From Rhizobiaceae bacterium (GTDB lineage Bacteria; Pseudomonadota; Alphaproteobacteria; Rhizobiales; Rhizobiaceae), in NCBI GenBank assembly GCA_017643495.1, contig JAEPNK010000002.1:372001-436000 (forward strand): a stretch of 64,000 nt of DNA. Direction: 5' to 3'. The position numbers and the translations under genes were made by a program. This document shows positions 35,879 through 44,641 of the stretch, in pieces. The notes under the pieces were generated by a model. That model did no database searches, had not been told where the DNA came from, and saw nothing but the letters and a program-made list of their open reading frames with translations. Position 1 is the first letter of the stretch. The number at the start of each line of letters is the position of its first letter.

Positions 35879-38343
35879 TGCGGATTGAACACCCATTTGC
35901 CGGCACTGCTCCTCTCAATTTGCTCGGAGTCTGTCGTAATCCTTATAAACTCGGATTTCGACCATTTTCGTGCCAGATCACTGTAATGTTTGGAAAGGAA
36001 ATTTCCACTTTGTCCGCTGGATATCATGTACAGTGAGGAATCAAGGTCTGAGAAATCGTACACCGCACGATAAGACCCACCGTGGCGACTTAGATATGGT
36101 CGTTCCTTTGAAAAATCGGTTTGGCCACGATGCAGGGTATAAGGCCCCCCGCCACTCGGAATCTCGATATTGAAGAACCGGTTGAGCGGCTCAACGGAAC
36201 CAAATGGCCTGTGCTCCGAATAAGCCATATGCGCATTGCCATACTCCCAGGCTCTCCAGTCAGCTCCCTGGGCACTTTCAAGTTCACTCATTGCTTCATC
36301 GAGAGATTTCATGACCATGTCGCCGCAACTTTCCGTTTTTGGCGTGCCAAGATCATCACACCAGTTGCGCAAGGTTCCACGCTCCATGATGCCAATCAGA
36401 CGGGTTATACGCCCTCTGGCAAAGAGTGCATAATCGTCACCCAGATCATCTTGAAGGATGTTTTCGTGAAGGTGACGGAAAAGGGCCAGTGCAATGAGCG
36501 GCTCTGCCCTGTTGGCTTGCATACGCCCGTCCCAGCGCGCCAGAGCCTGTAGCACATTACCTGTCCTTCCCGCTCCGGCACGCGCCTGCCGGGCAGAAAG
36601 TCGCGCAAGTCTCAACAAAGGCGCAGACAAATCATCTGCCATTATTTTTCTGGAACTCTCAACATCATGGGGTTCCTTGCGTTCCAAAACCAGTTTCTCC
36701 GCACGCGCCTGCCGGAAGTGTTCAGCCCAGTCGTAGGAAATGTGAAGCGGATAGTCGTCCGGGAAAAACTTGGCATTTGCAGTAGTGAATGCACCTGTAT
36801 CAGGGTTTTTGAAAACGGGAACATTGCGCGATTCAACAGGCTTTTGCCACTGGTATTGCGGCAACCAGCCGGGCGCCGGAGCCCTTCCGGCAAGGTCATT
36901 GCTGGCCAGACGGACCGGAACCCTGCCAGGCGTTGCCAGGGCAATATTCCCCTCAATATCTGCAATCACCACTGACTGCATTGGAGACACTGCCCGCTTA
37001 ACGCCGTCGAGCGCCTCATCCACGCTCGTGGCTTTACCATTGAGAAAGAGTGTATCGATACTGGTATCGTCCTCCGCAAGCCCGTACCATCGAAGCGAAG
37101 CAACCATGTTTTCAGGCATGTGCGTCCCGAGATTCCTGAAACTGCCTGGCAAGACAGGGCCATGCCTGGTAACGCGACGTTCGAAGCTTACCGGCTCGCC
37201 ATCTGATACACTGACCTGAACCTCATTTGTTTCAAACGTCTCCCATCCATCTTCGGTTTTGTACTGGTCAGGGTTTTCCGGATTTACAGCCTCCAGAAAA
37301 ACATCCTGGGAATCGAGATTGGTTGTTGTCAGCCCCCAAGCGACCTTTGAATTTCTGCCAGCAACAACAAATGGAATCCCGGGCAACGTACCCCCCGCTA
37401 TGTGGTGTGTTTCACCATTTTCCACCCAACTCAGGTGTGCCAGATAAAATGCCGAGGGTGCCGTCAATCCAAGATGCGGATCGTTGGCCAGCAATGGCTT
37501 GCCGCTGACCGTGCGAGAACCCGATATCACCCAGTTGTTGGAAGCTGATTGCCCGGTCAACCGGTCAAGCAAAGGAGCTGAAGCCAGTTGTGTCTTGCTT
37601 GCTCTTTCTGCCTGTCCGGGAGCGGTCAAACCGTACATCTTGCGCAAATCTGGCAGTGGCGGCGGATTGTCTCTTGGGCTGTAGGATACAATCTCTTCGA
37701 TTTCCTTGGGAGCAAATCCGTTGGCTGCCATGGCAAGCCGCTGGATTTCCCGGTCCATGTTGTGCCCCAGCGTCAATCCCATGACCTTCAGGACAAGGAT
37801 TGAATTCCAGGCTTCCCAAGGTTCCGGTTCATGGCCAAGTATCATGAATTCTGCAGGAAGCGAGGACTCAAGCATGCGTGTCGGGCGATTGATATACGCA
37901 TTTACACCACTGGCATATGCTTCCAGAGCCGCTTTTGTTTCCGGCAACAAGCTCGCGTAGGATTTCCTAGCAGGTGATGCCATGTCCAGCGTTCGCAGGA
38001 ATATGTCTGTTCCTACGGTTACCTCACCCAAAACCTCGGATAAGCGGCCTTCCCCGACACGGCGCAAAAACTCCATCTGCCAAAGTCGGTCACGGGCATG
38101 GATGTAACCGAATACCCGCATCGTGTCAGTAACACTTGCTCCGGCGACATGCGGAACTCCGTTTTCATCAAAATGGACATTTGCCTGACTATCAAGCCCT
38201 GCCAGCGCCACTTCGGCATTGTCGTCGGGCAATGTGCGATACAGCAAAACAGCAAGGACGATGCCCGCCAGCAATGCAGCAGAAAAAATAAGGCCGAGAC
38301 CTGTTAACAGCCATTTAAAAAAGCGGTTCATTACTGTATTCAA
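35875..38343 (-). CDS. Penicillin acylase family N-terminal-nucleophile hydrolase
   Basis: An 822-residue, membrane-anchored amidase precursor. Residues 12-36 are a signal anchor. The alpha part contains the family motif IHARDRLWQMEFLRR near residue 81. The N-terminal nucleophile of the beta chain is Ser268 in QSASNNWVISG, exposed by self-cleavage before it; the usual residue before the Ser is Gly, here Ala. Other family marks are LLANDPHL and PGIPFVVAGRNSKVAWGLT. Natural substrates are often N-acyl homoserine lactones or other acyl amides rather than penicillin. It forms a coupled pair with the unknown exported protein. Confidence 0.93.
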   Translation of the reverse strand: MNTVMNRFFKWLLTGLGLIFSAALLAGIVLAVLLYRTLPDDNAEVALAGLDSQANVHFDENGVPHVAGASVTDTMRVFGYIHARDRLWQMEFLRRVGEGRLSEVLGEVTVGTDIFLRTLDMASPARKSYASLLPETKAALEAYASGVNAYINRPTRMLESSLPAEFMILGHEPEPWEAWNSILVLKVMGLTLGHNMDREIQRLAMAANGFAPKEIEEIVSYSPRDNPPPLPDLRKMYGLTAPGQAERASKTQLASAPLLDRLTGQSASNNWVISGSRTVSGKPLLANDPHLGLTAPSAFYLAHLSWVENGETHHIAGGTLPGIPFVVAGRNSKVAWGLTTTNLDSQDVFLEAVNPENPDQYKTEDGWETFETNEVQVSVSDGEPVSFERRVTRHGPVLPGSFRNLGTHMPENMVASLRWYGLAEDDTSIDTLFLNGKATSVDEALDGVKRAVSPMQSVVIADIEGNIALATPGRVPVRLASNDLAGRAPAPGWLPQYQWQKPVESRNVPVFKNPDTGAFTTANAKFFPDDYPLHISYDWAEHFRQARAEKLVLERKEPHDVESSRKIMADDLSAPLLRLARLSARQARAGAGRTGNVLQALARWDGRMQANRAEPLIALALFRHLHENILQDDLGDDYALFARGRITRLIGIMERGTLRNWCDDLGTPKTESCGDMVMKSLDEAMSELESAQGADWRAWEYGNAHMAYSEHRPFGSVEPLNRFFNIEIPSGGGPYTLHRGQTDFSKERPYLSRHGGSYRAVYDFSDLDSSLYMISSGQSGNFLSKHYSDLARKWSKSEFIRITTDSEQIERSSAGKWVFNPQ

Positions 38344-38395
38344 GTCCCCTTATAGCAAAGCACGAACAGAGCAATCTGACAGGAAGGAATCAGAA

Positions 38396-39268
38396 ATGGC
38401 AAGAGTAGCTTTTATTGGATTGGGAGTTATGGGATATCCAATGGCTGGACACATCGCCAAAGCCGGTTACGAGGTTTGCGTGTACAATCGCACGGCCGCT
38501 AAAGCCGAAGCATGGGTTGAAGAACATGGCGGAAGCTTTGCCACGACACCGGCCGAAGCAGCCAAGGATTGTGATTTCGTTTTTGCCTGTGTCGGTAACG
38601 ACGATGACCTGAAAAGCGTCACATTGGGTGAAAATGGCGCATTTGATGCCATGAAGCCAGAAGCTGTCTTTATCGACAACACCACGGCATCCGCAGCAAT
38701 TGCCCGCGAACTGTCAGAAGCTGCTGCTGAACGAAAGTTCGACTTTCTAGACGCACCCGTTTCCGGTGGTCAGGCTGGTGCTGAAAACGGCGTCCTGACA
38801 GTCATGATCGGTGGCGATCAGGATGTCTATGACAAGGCCCTGCCAGTCATCGAGTGTTATGCTCGCATGGTTGGTAGAATGGGACCGGCCGGTAGCGGTC
38901 AGCTGACGAAAATGGTCAACCAGATCTGCATTGCAGGCCTCGTACAGGGCCTGTCCGAAGGCATACATTTTGCCCAGAATGCAGGCTTGGATGTAGAGGC
39001 TGTTATCAATGTGATTTCAAAAGGTGCCGCCCAGTCTTGGCAGATGGAAAACCGCTGGAAAACAATGAATGACGGTGAGTACGAGCACGGGTTTGCAGCA
39101 GACTGGATGCGCAAGGACCTCTCCATTTGCCTCAATGAAGCCCGTTCAAACGGGGCCAACCTGCCTGTTACGGCACTTGTTGACCAGTTCTATTCCGAGG
39201 TCCAGAAAATGGGCGGTGGGCGCTGGGACACTTCAAGCCTTCTTGCCCGACTGAAAAATGCCGGTTAA
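38396..39268 (+). CDS. Beta-hydroxyacid dehydrogenase (3-hydroxyisobutyrate/tartronate semialdehyde type)
   Basis: A 290-residue NAD(P)-dependent dehydrogenase. It shows the Rossmann motif IGLGVMGYPMAGHIAKAG (residues 7-24), the substrate motif DAPVSGGQAGAENG (119-132), the catalytic Lys172 (GQLTKMVNQ) and KDLSICLNEA further on. The frame is open upstream, but AGGAAGGA at 38381-38388 fixes ATG 38396. Substrate could be 3-hydroxyisobutyrate or 2-hydroxy-3-oxopropionate; the class V aminotransferase next door favours a glyoxylate or serine link (inference). Confidence 0.92.
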   Translation: MARVAFIGLGVMGYPMAGHIAKAGYEVCVYNRTAAKAEAWVEEHGGSFATTPAEAAKDCDFVFACVGNDDDLKSVTLGENGAFDAMKPEAVFIDNTTASAAIARELSEAAAERKFDFLDAPVSGGQAGAENGVLTVMIGGDQDVYDKALPVIECYARMVGRMGPAGSGQLTKMVNQICIAGLVQGLSEGIHFAQNAGLDVEAVINVISKGAAQSWQMENRWKTMNDGEYEHGFAADWMRKDLSICLNEARSNGANLPVTALVDQFYSEVQKMGGGRWDTSSLLARLKNAG

Positions 39269-39402
39269 TGCTGGAAAGAGCACCTGCTTTTTGAAGCGGG
39301 TCTGAAAGTTTCAGTGGCGCAGCACCGGTCTTCGGGTTGGGCCACTGAGCATTACCAGTGTCCATCAGGACCTGAATACCCGATTGTGTTTATAGGTCGC
39401 CG

Positions 39403-40599
39403 ATGTCACTGAAATTTGGCCGCACGCAACTTGCTATCCCTGGTCCCTCTGTTATTCCCGAGCGGGTACTTGGTGCCATGCATCGCCCGTCACCCAACAT
39501 TTACGCCGGTGAATTGGTGGAGATGACGGAAAGCATTGTTCCCGACCTGAAGGCTGTCGCAAGGACAAAACATCAGGCGACAATCTATATTTCCAATGGA
39601 CACGGCGTGTGGGAGGCAGCACTTCGCAACACTCTGATACCCGGTGACAAGGTTTTGGTTTTGGGAACCGGCCGCTTCGCTGAAGGCTGGGCCTCCATGG
39701 CAAAATCAATCGGCGTTGAAGTCGAGCTCGTCAATTTTGGCATGGAGGCCTGCGCAGATCCGGACGTACTGGAAGAAACCTTGCGGAAGGACTCAAAAGG
39801 CGACATTCGGGCCGTCATGATGGTTCAGACAGACACGGCGTCTTCTGTCATCAACGATGTCGCAGCTTGCCGACAGGCAATCGACCGAGCAAACCACAAT
39901 GCCCTTTTCATGGTGGACTGCATTGCCTCCCTTGCATGCGACCGGTTTGAAATGGATGAATGGGGCGTGGATGTCACGGTTTCGGCTTGCCAGAAGGGTC
40001 TGATGACACCTGCCGGCCTCGGGTTCATATATTTCAATGACAAGGCTGCCGGCGCTAAAAAACGAACGTCACCGGGCGAGTACTGGGATTGGGACCTGCG
40101 GGCTGAGCCGGAAATATTTTATCAGCGCTTTGATGGAACAGCTCCGACTCATCATCTGTACGGTCTGAGAGCAGCATTGGACATACTTGTCCACGAAGAA
40201 GGCATTGAGAATGTCTGGACAAGGCACAAGACCATCGCACATTCTGTATGGAGTGCAATTGATGCCTGGGGAACGTCCGGAAGCATATCGCACAACATCC
40301 AGGACCGGGCCATTCGCTCCCATGCTGTCTCAACGGTCAACATGTCGGATGGCAACGCTGCAAAGCTTCGCTCCTGGACCGAGGAGAATGCCGGCCTCAC
40401 CCTTGGCATAGGGCTAGGCTTCCCGGAGGCAGATTTCGGCAATCATTTCCGGATCGGGCATATGGGACATCAAAATCTGCCCATGGTGATGGGGGTACTC
40501 GGCACGATTGATGCAGCACTCAAGGCGCTCGACATACCACATGGTGATGGTGCGCTCGATGCCGCCAGCAAAGTACTGGCTGCTCATCCTGCCGCATAA
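39403..40599 (+). CDS. Class V aminotransferase, alanine/serine--glyoxylate type
   Basis: A 398-residue PLP enzyme with AIPGPSVIPERVLGAMHRPS at the N-terminus, TIYISNGHGVWEAAL (cofactor loop), Asp172 in FMVDCIASL and the PLP lysine Lys198 in VSACQKGLMTPAGL. The C-terminal FRIGHMGH is the usual arginine site for the carboxylate. This is the pattern of alanine-glyoxylate and serine-glyoxylate aminotransferases. It stands between the hydroxyacid dehydrogenase (+) and a convergent Lrp regulator. Confidence 0.93.
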   Translation: MSLKFGRTQLAIPGPSVIPERVLGAMHRPSPNIYAGELVEMTESIVPDLKAVARTKHQATIYISNGHGVWEAALRNTLIPGDKVLVLGTGRFAEGWASMAKSIGVEVELVNFGMEACADPDVLEETLRKDSKGDIRAVMMVQTDTASSVINDVAACRQAIDRANHNALFMVDCIASLACDRFEMDEWGVDVTVSACQKGLMTPAGLGFIYFNDKAAGAKKRTSPGEYWDWDLRAEPEIFYQRFDGTAPTHHLYGLRAALDILVHEEGIENVWTRHKTIAHSVWSAIDAWGTSGSISHNIQDRAIRSHAVSTVNMSDGNAAKLRSWTEENAGLTLGIGLGFPEADFGNHFRIGHMGHQNLPMVMGVLGTIDAALKALDIPHGDGALDAASKVLAAHPAA

Positions 40600-40604
40600 A
40601 CCGC

Positions 40605-41078
40605 CTACCCCTTTTCCGGCTTCACATAAGCCAACGGCAGTTGCGTCGTATCCTTGATGGAATCCATCGCAAAGGCCGAGGATACATTCTCAATATCGAT
40701 TTCACTGACGAGGCGTTTGTAAAAGGCATCATAAGCCGCAATGTCGGGAACGGCGACTTTCAGAAGATAATCAATATCACCGCTCATTCTGTAAAAGCCG
40801 ACAACTTCGCTGAACTTGACGATCACGTCCTGAAACCGCCTCAACCAGTCATCATTGTGCTGGTTTGTCTTGATTGAAACAAAAACCGTGACCCCGGCAT
40901 TGATCTTCTTGGGATCGAGAATGGCGACCCGCTTGCGTATGACCTTGTCTTCTTCAAGCTTCTGTATGCGCCGCCAGCAAGGCGTCGTAGACAATCCTAC
41001 CCGTCTGGCAATATCAGCAACCGGCAACGTCGCATCATCTTGTAATATGGCCAGAATTGCCTTGTCAGTCTTGTCCAT
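40605..41078 (-). CDS. Lrp/AsnC family transcriptional regulator
   Basis: A 157-residue DNA-binding protein with an N-terminal helix-turn-helix (AILQDDATLPVADIARRVGLS then PCWRRIQKLEEDKVI) and a C-terminal RAM ligand domain (VGFYRMSGDIDYLLKVAVPD). Such proteins respond to amino acids; the converging aminotransferase gene is a possible target, but its promoter side faces the uracil-DNA-glycosylase gene. Confidence 0.95.
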   Translation of the reverse strand: MDKTDKAILAILQDDATLPVADIARRVGLSTTPCWRRIQKLEEDKVIRKRVAILDPKKINAGVTVFVSIKTNQHNDDWLRRFQDVIVKFSEVVGFYRMSGDIDYLLKVAVPDIAAYDAFYKRLVSEIDIENVSSAFAMDSIKDTTQLPLAYVKPEKG

Positions 41079-41174
41079 GGGAAACTCTCGCCTCTAGAAA
41101 ATAATTCCGCATTCTTCCTGAACCAGAAACTTCATTTTTTAGTCCGGGCAGTTTTAGCTGGAAATATGTGAAAT

Positions 41175-41786
41175 TTAAAGGTTGGCAAGAACCTGATTTC
41201 TCAACTCGGGCAATAGATCACGGCTAAACCATTCATTTCTGGCGATCCATGCATTGTTCCGCCATGAAGGGTGGGGAAGCGGAAAAAATCTTGGATCGCA
41301 GGTGCTATCCAATACCTCACGCCAATCAGACACGGTTTCCGTCAATGTCCTTCGCGCAAGTTTTCCCAAGTGAAACTTCTGGGCATAAATTCCGATCAAC
41401 AACACAAGACGAACTTGCGGCATTGCTTCAAGCACTTTTTGTTGCCACTTGGGCGCGCATTCCTTGCGTGGCGGCAAATCCCCGCCTTTTTTGTCTAGTC
41501 CGGGAAAGCAGAAGCCCATCGGCGCTATTGCCAGTTTGTCCGGGTTATAAAATGTTTCTTCATCAACGCCCATCCATTCCCTCAACCTGTCGCCTGACGG
41601 ATCAGTGAAAGGTTTTCCGGATGCGTGAACCCGGGTTCCCGGTGCCTGGCCGATAATCATGAGCCTGGCCTTGTCAGAAAGCACGCAGACCGGCCTGGGT
41701 TCGTGAGGCAACGGCTTGCCGACCGGGTCTTCAACACAATGGCGACAATTGCGTATGGTCTCGTGCAGTTCAGTCAGTCCGCTCAT
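41175..41786 (-). CDS. Uracil-DNA glycosylase family protein
   Basis: A 203-residue UDG-fold protein with the first active-site motif GQAPGTRVHASGKPF and second motif HPSWRNN at the C-terminal side. One CxxC pair (NCRHC) is seen at the start, but not the full four-cysteine iron-sulfur set of family 4 enzymes; it belongs to a less-studied UDG group. The frame continues to a GTG at 41795, but GGTGG just before ATG 41786 makes this the better start. It is the last gene of a minus-strand run nuclease, GST, UDG. Confidence 0.86.
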   Translation of the reverse strand: MSGLTELHETIRNCRHCVEDPVGKPLPHEPRPVCVLSDKARLMIIGQAPGTRVHASGKPFTDPSGDRLREWMGVDEETFYNPDKLAIAPMGFCFPGLDKKGGDLPPRKECAPKWQQKVLEAMPQVRLVLLIGIYAQKFHLGKLARRTLTETVSDWREVLDSTCDPRFFPLPHPSWRNNAWIARNEWFSRDLLPELRNQVLANL

Positions 41787-41798
41787 CGCAGCCACCGC

Positions 41799-42413
41799 TC
41801 AGATAGCTGTGCTGGGGCGTTCCAACATTTCTTCAAACCAGCGCTTCAGATGAACCATTTCATCAGGCATTTTGATACGCGCCGGTTTCATGAACTGGCA
41901 GGAAACAAAGGCGGTAATATCAGCAACAGAAAGATGATCACCGGCAATAAAGCGATTGTGCTCGAGCTGATTGTTGAGGATTGGCATGTATTCAACTGCC
42001 TGTTTCTGGTTCTTCAAGCCCCATGCCTCGTTCTGGTCATCTTCGAGCACGGCAGCCCCCGGGTGCAAGTGACGAAATGAAAATGCCACACGCGCCATGA
42101 AGCCGAATTCAACACGCCGGTTCCACATCTCGACCATGACACGCTCATGACTGTTTCGGCCAAAAAGGGCCGGTTCAGATTGCATCTCTTCGAAGTAACG
42201 GCAGATTGCAATGGTTTCTGAAATCACGGTGCCATCATCCAGTTCGAGGAACGGAACCGTACCAGTCGGGTTTTTCGCTATCATCGCCTCGCTGCGATGA
42301 TCATGGGCATTCAGGTCGAGCTGGATAACCTCCCCGATTTCTATACCCTTTTCTTTCAAAAATATTTGCACTCTCCGCGGATTGGGTGCGCGGCCGCCAT
42401 CGTACAGTTTCAT
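41799..42413 (-). CDS. Glutathione S-transferase family protein
   Basis: A 204-residue two-domain GST: thioredoxin-like N-terminus MKLYDGGRAPNPRRVQIFL, cis-Pro motif TGTVPFLELDDG and ISETIAICRYFEE, then the helical domain with ADITAFVSCQF. There is no obvious catalytic Cys; Ser/Tyr assignment is unclear. Sits 27 bp after the nuclease gene and 12 bp before the UDG gene. Confidence 0.92.
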   Translation of the reverse strand: MKLYDGGRAPNPRRVQIFLKEKGIEIGEVIQLDLNAHDHRSEAMIAKNPTGTVPFLELDDGTVISETIAICRYFEEMQSEPALFGRNSHERVMVEMWNRRVEFGFMARVAFSFRHLHPGAAVLEDDQNEAWGLKNQKQAVEYMPILNNQLEHNRFIAGDHLSVADITAFVSCQFMKPARIKMPDEMVHLKRWFEEMLERPSTAI

Positions 42414-42440
42414 GAAACCTCCTGCTGCAAGACCTTCATC

Positions 42441-42974
42441 TTACCAGCGAAACAGTGAAGAAATAAAGCCTCTGCTATGTGCTTCGCGAGCATCTTTTCG
42501 CCACTCAGCCGGGCTGTCAAAAGAACCGGCCCATATTCCGGCAGCAGCATCCCTTGCCCTGCTTTCAGCAGCATAATAGTCCCCGAAGGAAACTGCCCAG
42601 CCAGCCTCAATCATTGCAAGATTGAGACTCTGTCCATTGGCATGGCATTCGGCCAGAAGCCTGTCATAGCGATCACGTTCAAAACCGCTGCATACCACTG
42701 TTTGCCCTGCCACCAGTGATTTGAGGTAATCTCTGGCTCTTTTCCCGCACGCATATGTCTGGTCCGGTTTTTCGAGCATGCAACGCTGGTTGTATTCCGG
42801 TGCATCAATGCCGAACAGGCGTATCTCCTCTCCCCCAAGATGCAGGCTGTCTCCATCAACAACTTTTGCACTGCCGGACAAGTCAGTTTCCGTGAAGCGG
42901 GCAAGAAAGATCAACACCACAAACATCCCGGCAAACAATACCAGAAGCTTGAGAAAATCCTTGATCTTTTGCAT
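42441..42974 (-). CDS. Membrane-anchored thermonuclease (SNase) family protein
   Basis: A 177-residue protein with an N-terminal membrane segment (about 8-26) and a staphylococcal-nuclease-like OB fold. Active-site motifs are DGDSLHLGGEEIRLFGIDAP and the later DRYDRLLAEC, with EAGWAVSF downstream. Such proteins are exported calcium-dependent nucleases or structural homologues. It begins a minus-strand run with a GST and a UDG-like protein, an arrangement without an obvious logic. Confidence 0.9.
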   Translation of the reverse strand: MQKIKDFLKLLVLFAGMFVVLIFLARFTETDLSGSAKVVDGDSLHLGGEEIRLFGIDAPEYNQRCMLEKPDQTYACGKRARDYLKSLVAGQTVVCSGFERDRYDRLLAECHANGQSLNLAMIEAGWAVSFGDYYAAESRARDAAAGIWAGSFDSPAEWRKDAREAHSRGFISSLFRW

Positions 42975-43109
42975 TAATCAACACCGTCTGAAGAAGTTGC
43001 CAAATGACCTTCCGCAGGTTTCTAACATCATATTAACCATTCCTGGTCATACTACATTAAGGTGTGCCTGCGAGGCGCAGTCAATTTGTAATGAGTAAGA
43101 ACTGGCCAG

Positions 43110-44633
43110 ATGACGCAACACAATCCGTCAGCCGACAAGAATGTATTGGACGTGCGCAAAAGACGTAGCGCATCGTCCAGTGCCGTTCGGGATTTTCGGG
43201 CCAGACTTTCCTCGGTTGGCACCGGCCTGTTTGCCTATGAACTGGACCTGATGCAGAGCTTCGCCAGAAACCACCTGCATGCCTGGTACCTGATGTCCGT
43301 TTTCACGCTCGGGATAGCGCTGCTTGCTATGCAATGGCATAGCTGGTTGACGGCGGGTTTGTGGGCCGGGTTCGCAATCGTTGCCTATCTGTTGCTGGGT
43401 GGCCTTGCCCGGCAATTCTTGAGGCAGGAGCGGAAACAGGAAGAATTGCCTGTCTGGCGCTTTCGGTTTGCGGCATCACAAACTCTGATAGCAGCGGTTT
43501 GGATAAGCTTTGCTTTTGCGACGTGCCCTACTGGTCCGGACCTTCAACATGCCATCATCCAGTTCTCTGCGATTCTGATATTCCAGGCCGCCACATTCAT
43601 GTTCTCCTACACGATGCGGTATGGCGCCCTGTTGATGGTACTGCCGGCAACGCTTGTATTTGCAACAAGGTATTTCCTTACACTCGAACCGGCGATGGTT
43701 TTCATGGGCGCGACCGCCCTTGTTTCAGCCGTATTCTTCGTAACGATTGCACACCGCTTCAAGACATCGCTGCTTCTCATGCTGGAAAACAGAACAATCC
43801 AGGAAATGCTCATTGCCGAACTTGAAACCGAGAAATCGATTTCCGAAACCGCACGTAGCCAGGCCGAAGATGCAAATCTTGCAAAATCACGTTTTCTGGC
43901 GACCATGAGCCACGAACTTCGCACGCCGTTGAATGCAATACTTGGCTTTTCCGAAATCATGCGTGAGGAATTAATGGGCCCGATCGGAAACGACCAGTAT
44001 CGGGATTATGTCGCGGATATCCACAATTCGGGAACACATCTGCTGAAACTCATCAATGAAATACTCGACATTTCACGTATCGAGGCAGGACGTCAGGAAC
44101 TGAACGAAGTCGAGACCAGACTTGTATCGATTGCTGATGATGCTCGCCACATGATGAAGGTGAAGGCCGACCAGAAAGGCGTTACGCTTACGACTGCTTT
44201 CGAGGAAAACATGCCGAAAGTCTGGGTTGATGAACGTTCAATCCGGCAGGTAATTCTCAATCTGCTGTCGAATGCCCTCAAGTTTACGCCGACAGGTGGT
44301 ACAATCACCATCAAGGTCGGCTGGACCTCCAAAGGCAGCCAATACATAGCAGTGAAAGATACAGGACCCGGCATTCCGGAAGATGAAATACCGATCGTTT
44401 TGTCTTCATTCGGACAAGGGGCAATTGCAATCCAGCACGCAGAACAGGGAACCGGTCTTGGACTGACAATCGTGCAAGCGCTCTTGCATATGCATCAGGG
44501 CCGTTTTGAGTTGAAGTCAGGCTTGCGGCAAGGCACAGAGGCAATTGCATTCATTCCGCGAGACCGTGTCCTCTTCAAGAAGGCGGAAAAAACCGCAGCC
44601 ATGCCTGAAGCAGGTCACGCAAAAGTGGCCTGA
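43110..44633 (+). CDS. Membrane sensor histidine kinase
   Basis: A 507-residue kinase with an N-terminal cytoplasmic stretch (1-58), about five to six closely packed membrane helices (59-215), a short coiled coil (225-258) and a HisKA domain with phospho-acceptor His268 (ATMSHELRTPLNAIL). The ATPase domain has N-box LNLLSNALKF, G1 DTGPGIP and G2 GTGLGL. No response regulator is adjacent, so it is an orphan. The pattern resembles the PleC/DivJ/PdhS cell-cycle kinases of alphaproteobacteria, which have MREELMGPIGN-like segments; that assignment is inference. Confidence 0.93.
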   Translation: MTQHNPSADKNVLDVRKRRSASSSAVRDFRARLSSVGTGLFAYELDLMQSFARNHLHAWYLMSVFTLGIALLAMQWHSWLTAGLWAGFAIVAYLLLGGLARQFLRQERKQEELPVWRFRFAASQTLIAAVWISFAFATCPTGPDLQHAIIQFSAILIFQAATFMFSYTMRYGALLMVLPATLVFATRYFLTLEPAMVFMGATALVSAVFFVTIAHRFKTSLLLMLENRTIQEMLIAELETEKSISETARSQAEDANLAKSRFLATMSHELRTPLNAILGFSEIMREELMGPIGNDQYRDYVADIHNSGTHLLKLINEILDISRIEAGRQELNEVETRLVSIADDARHMMKVKADQKGVTLTTAFEENMPKVWVDERSIRQVILNLLSNALKFTPTGGTITIKVGWTSKGSQYIAVKDTGPGIPEDEIPIVLSSFGQGAIAIQHAEQGTGLGLTIVQALLHMHQGRFELKSGLRQGTEAIAFIPRDRVLFKKAEKTAAMPEAGHAKVA

Positions 44634-44641
44634 CCAAAGCC

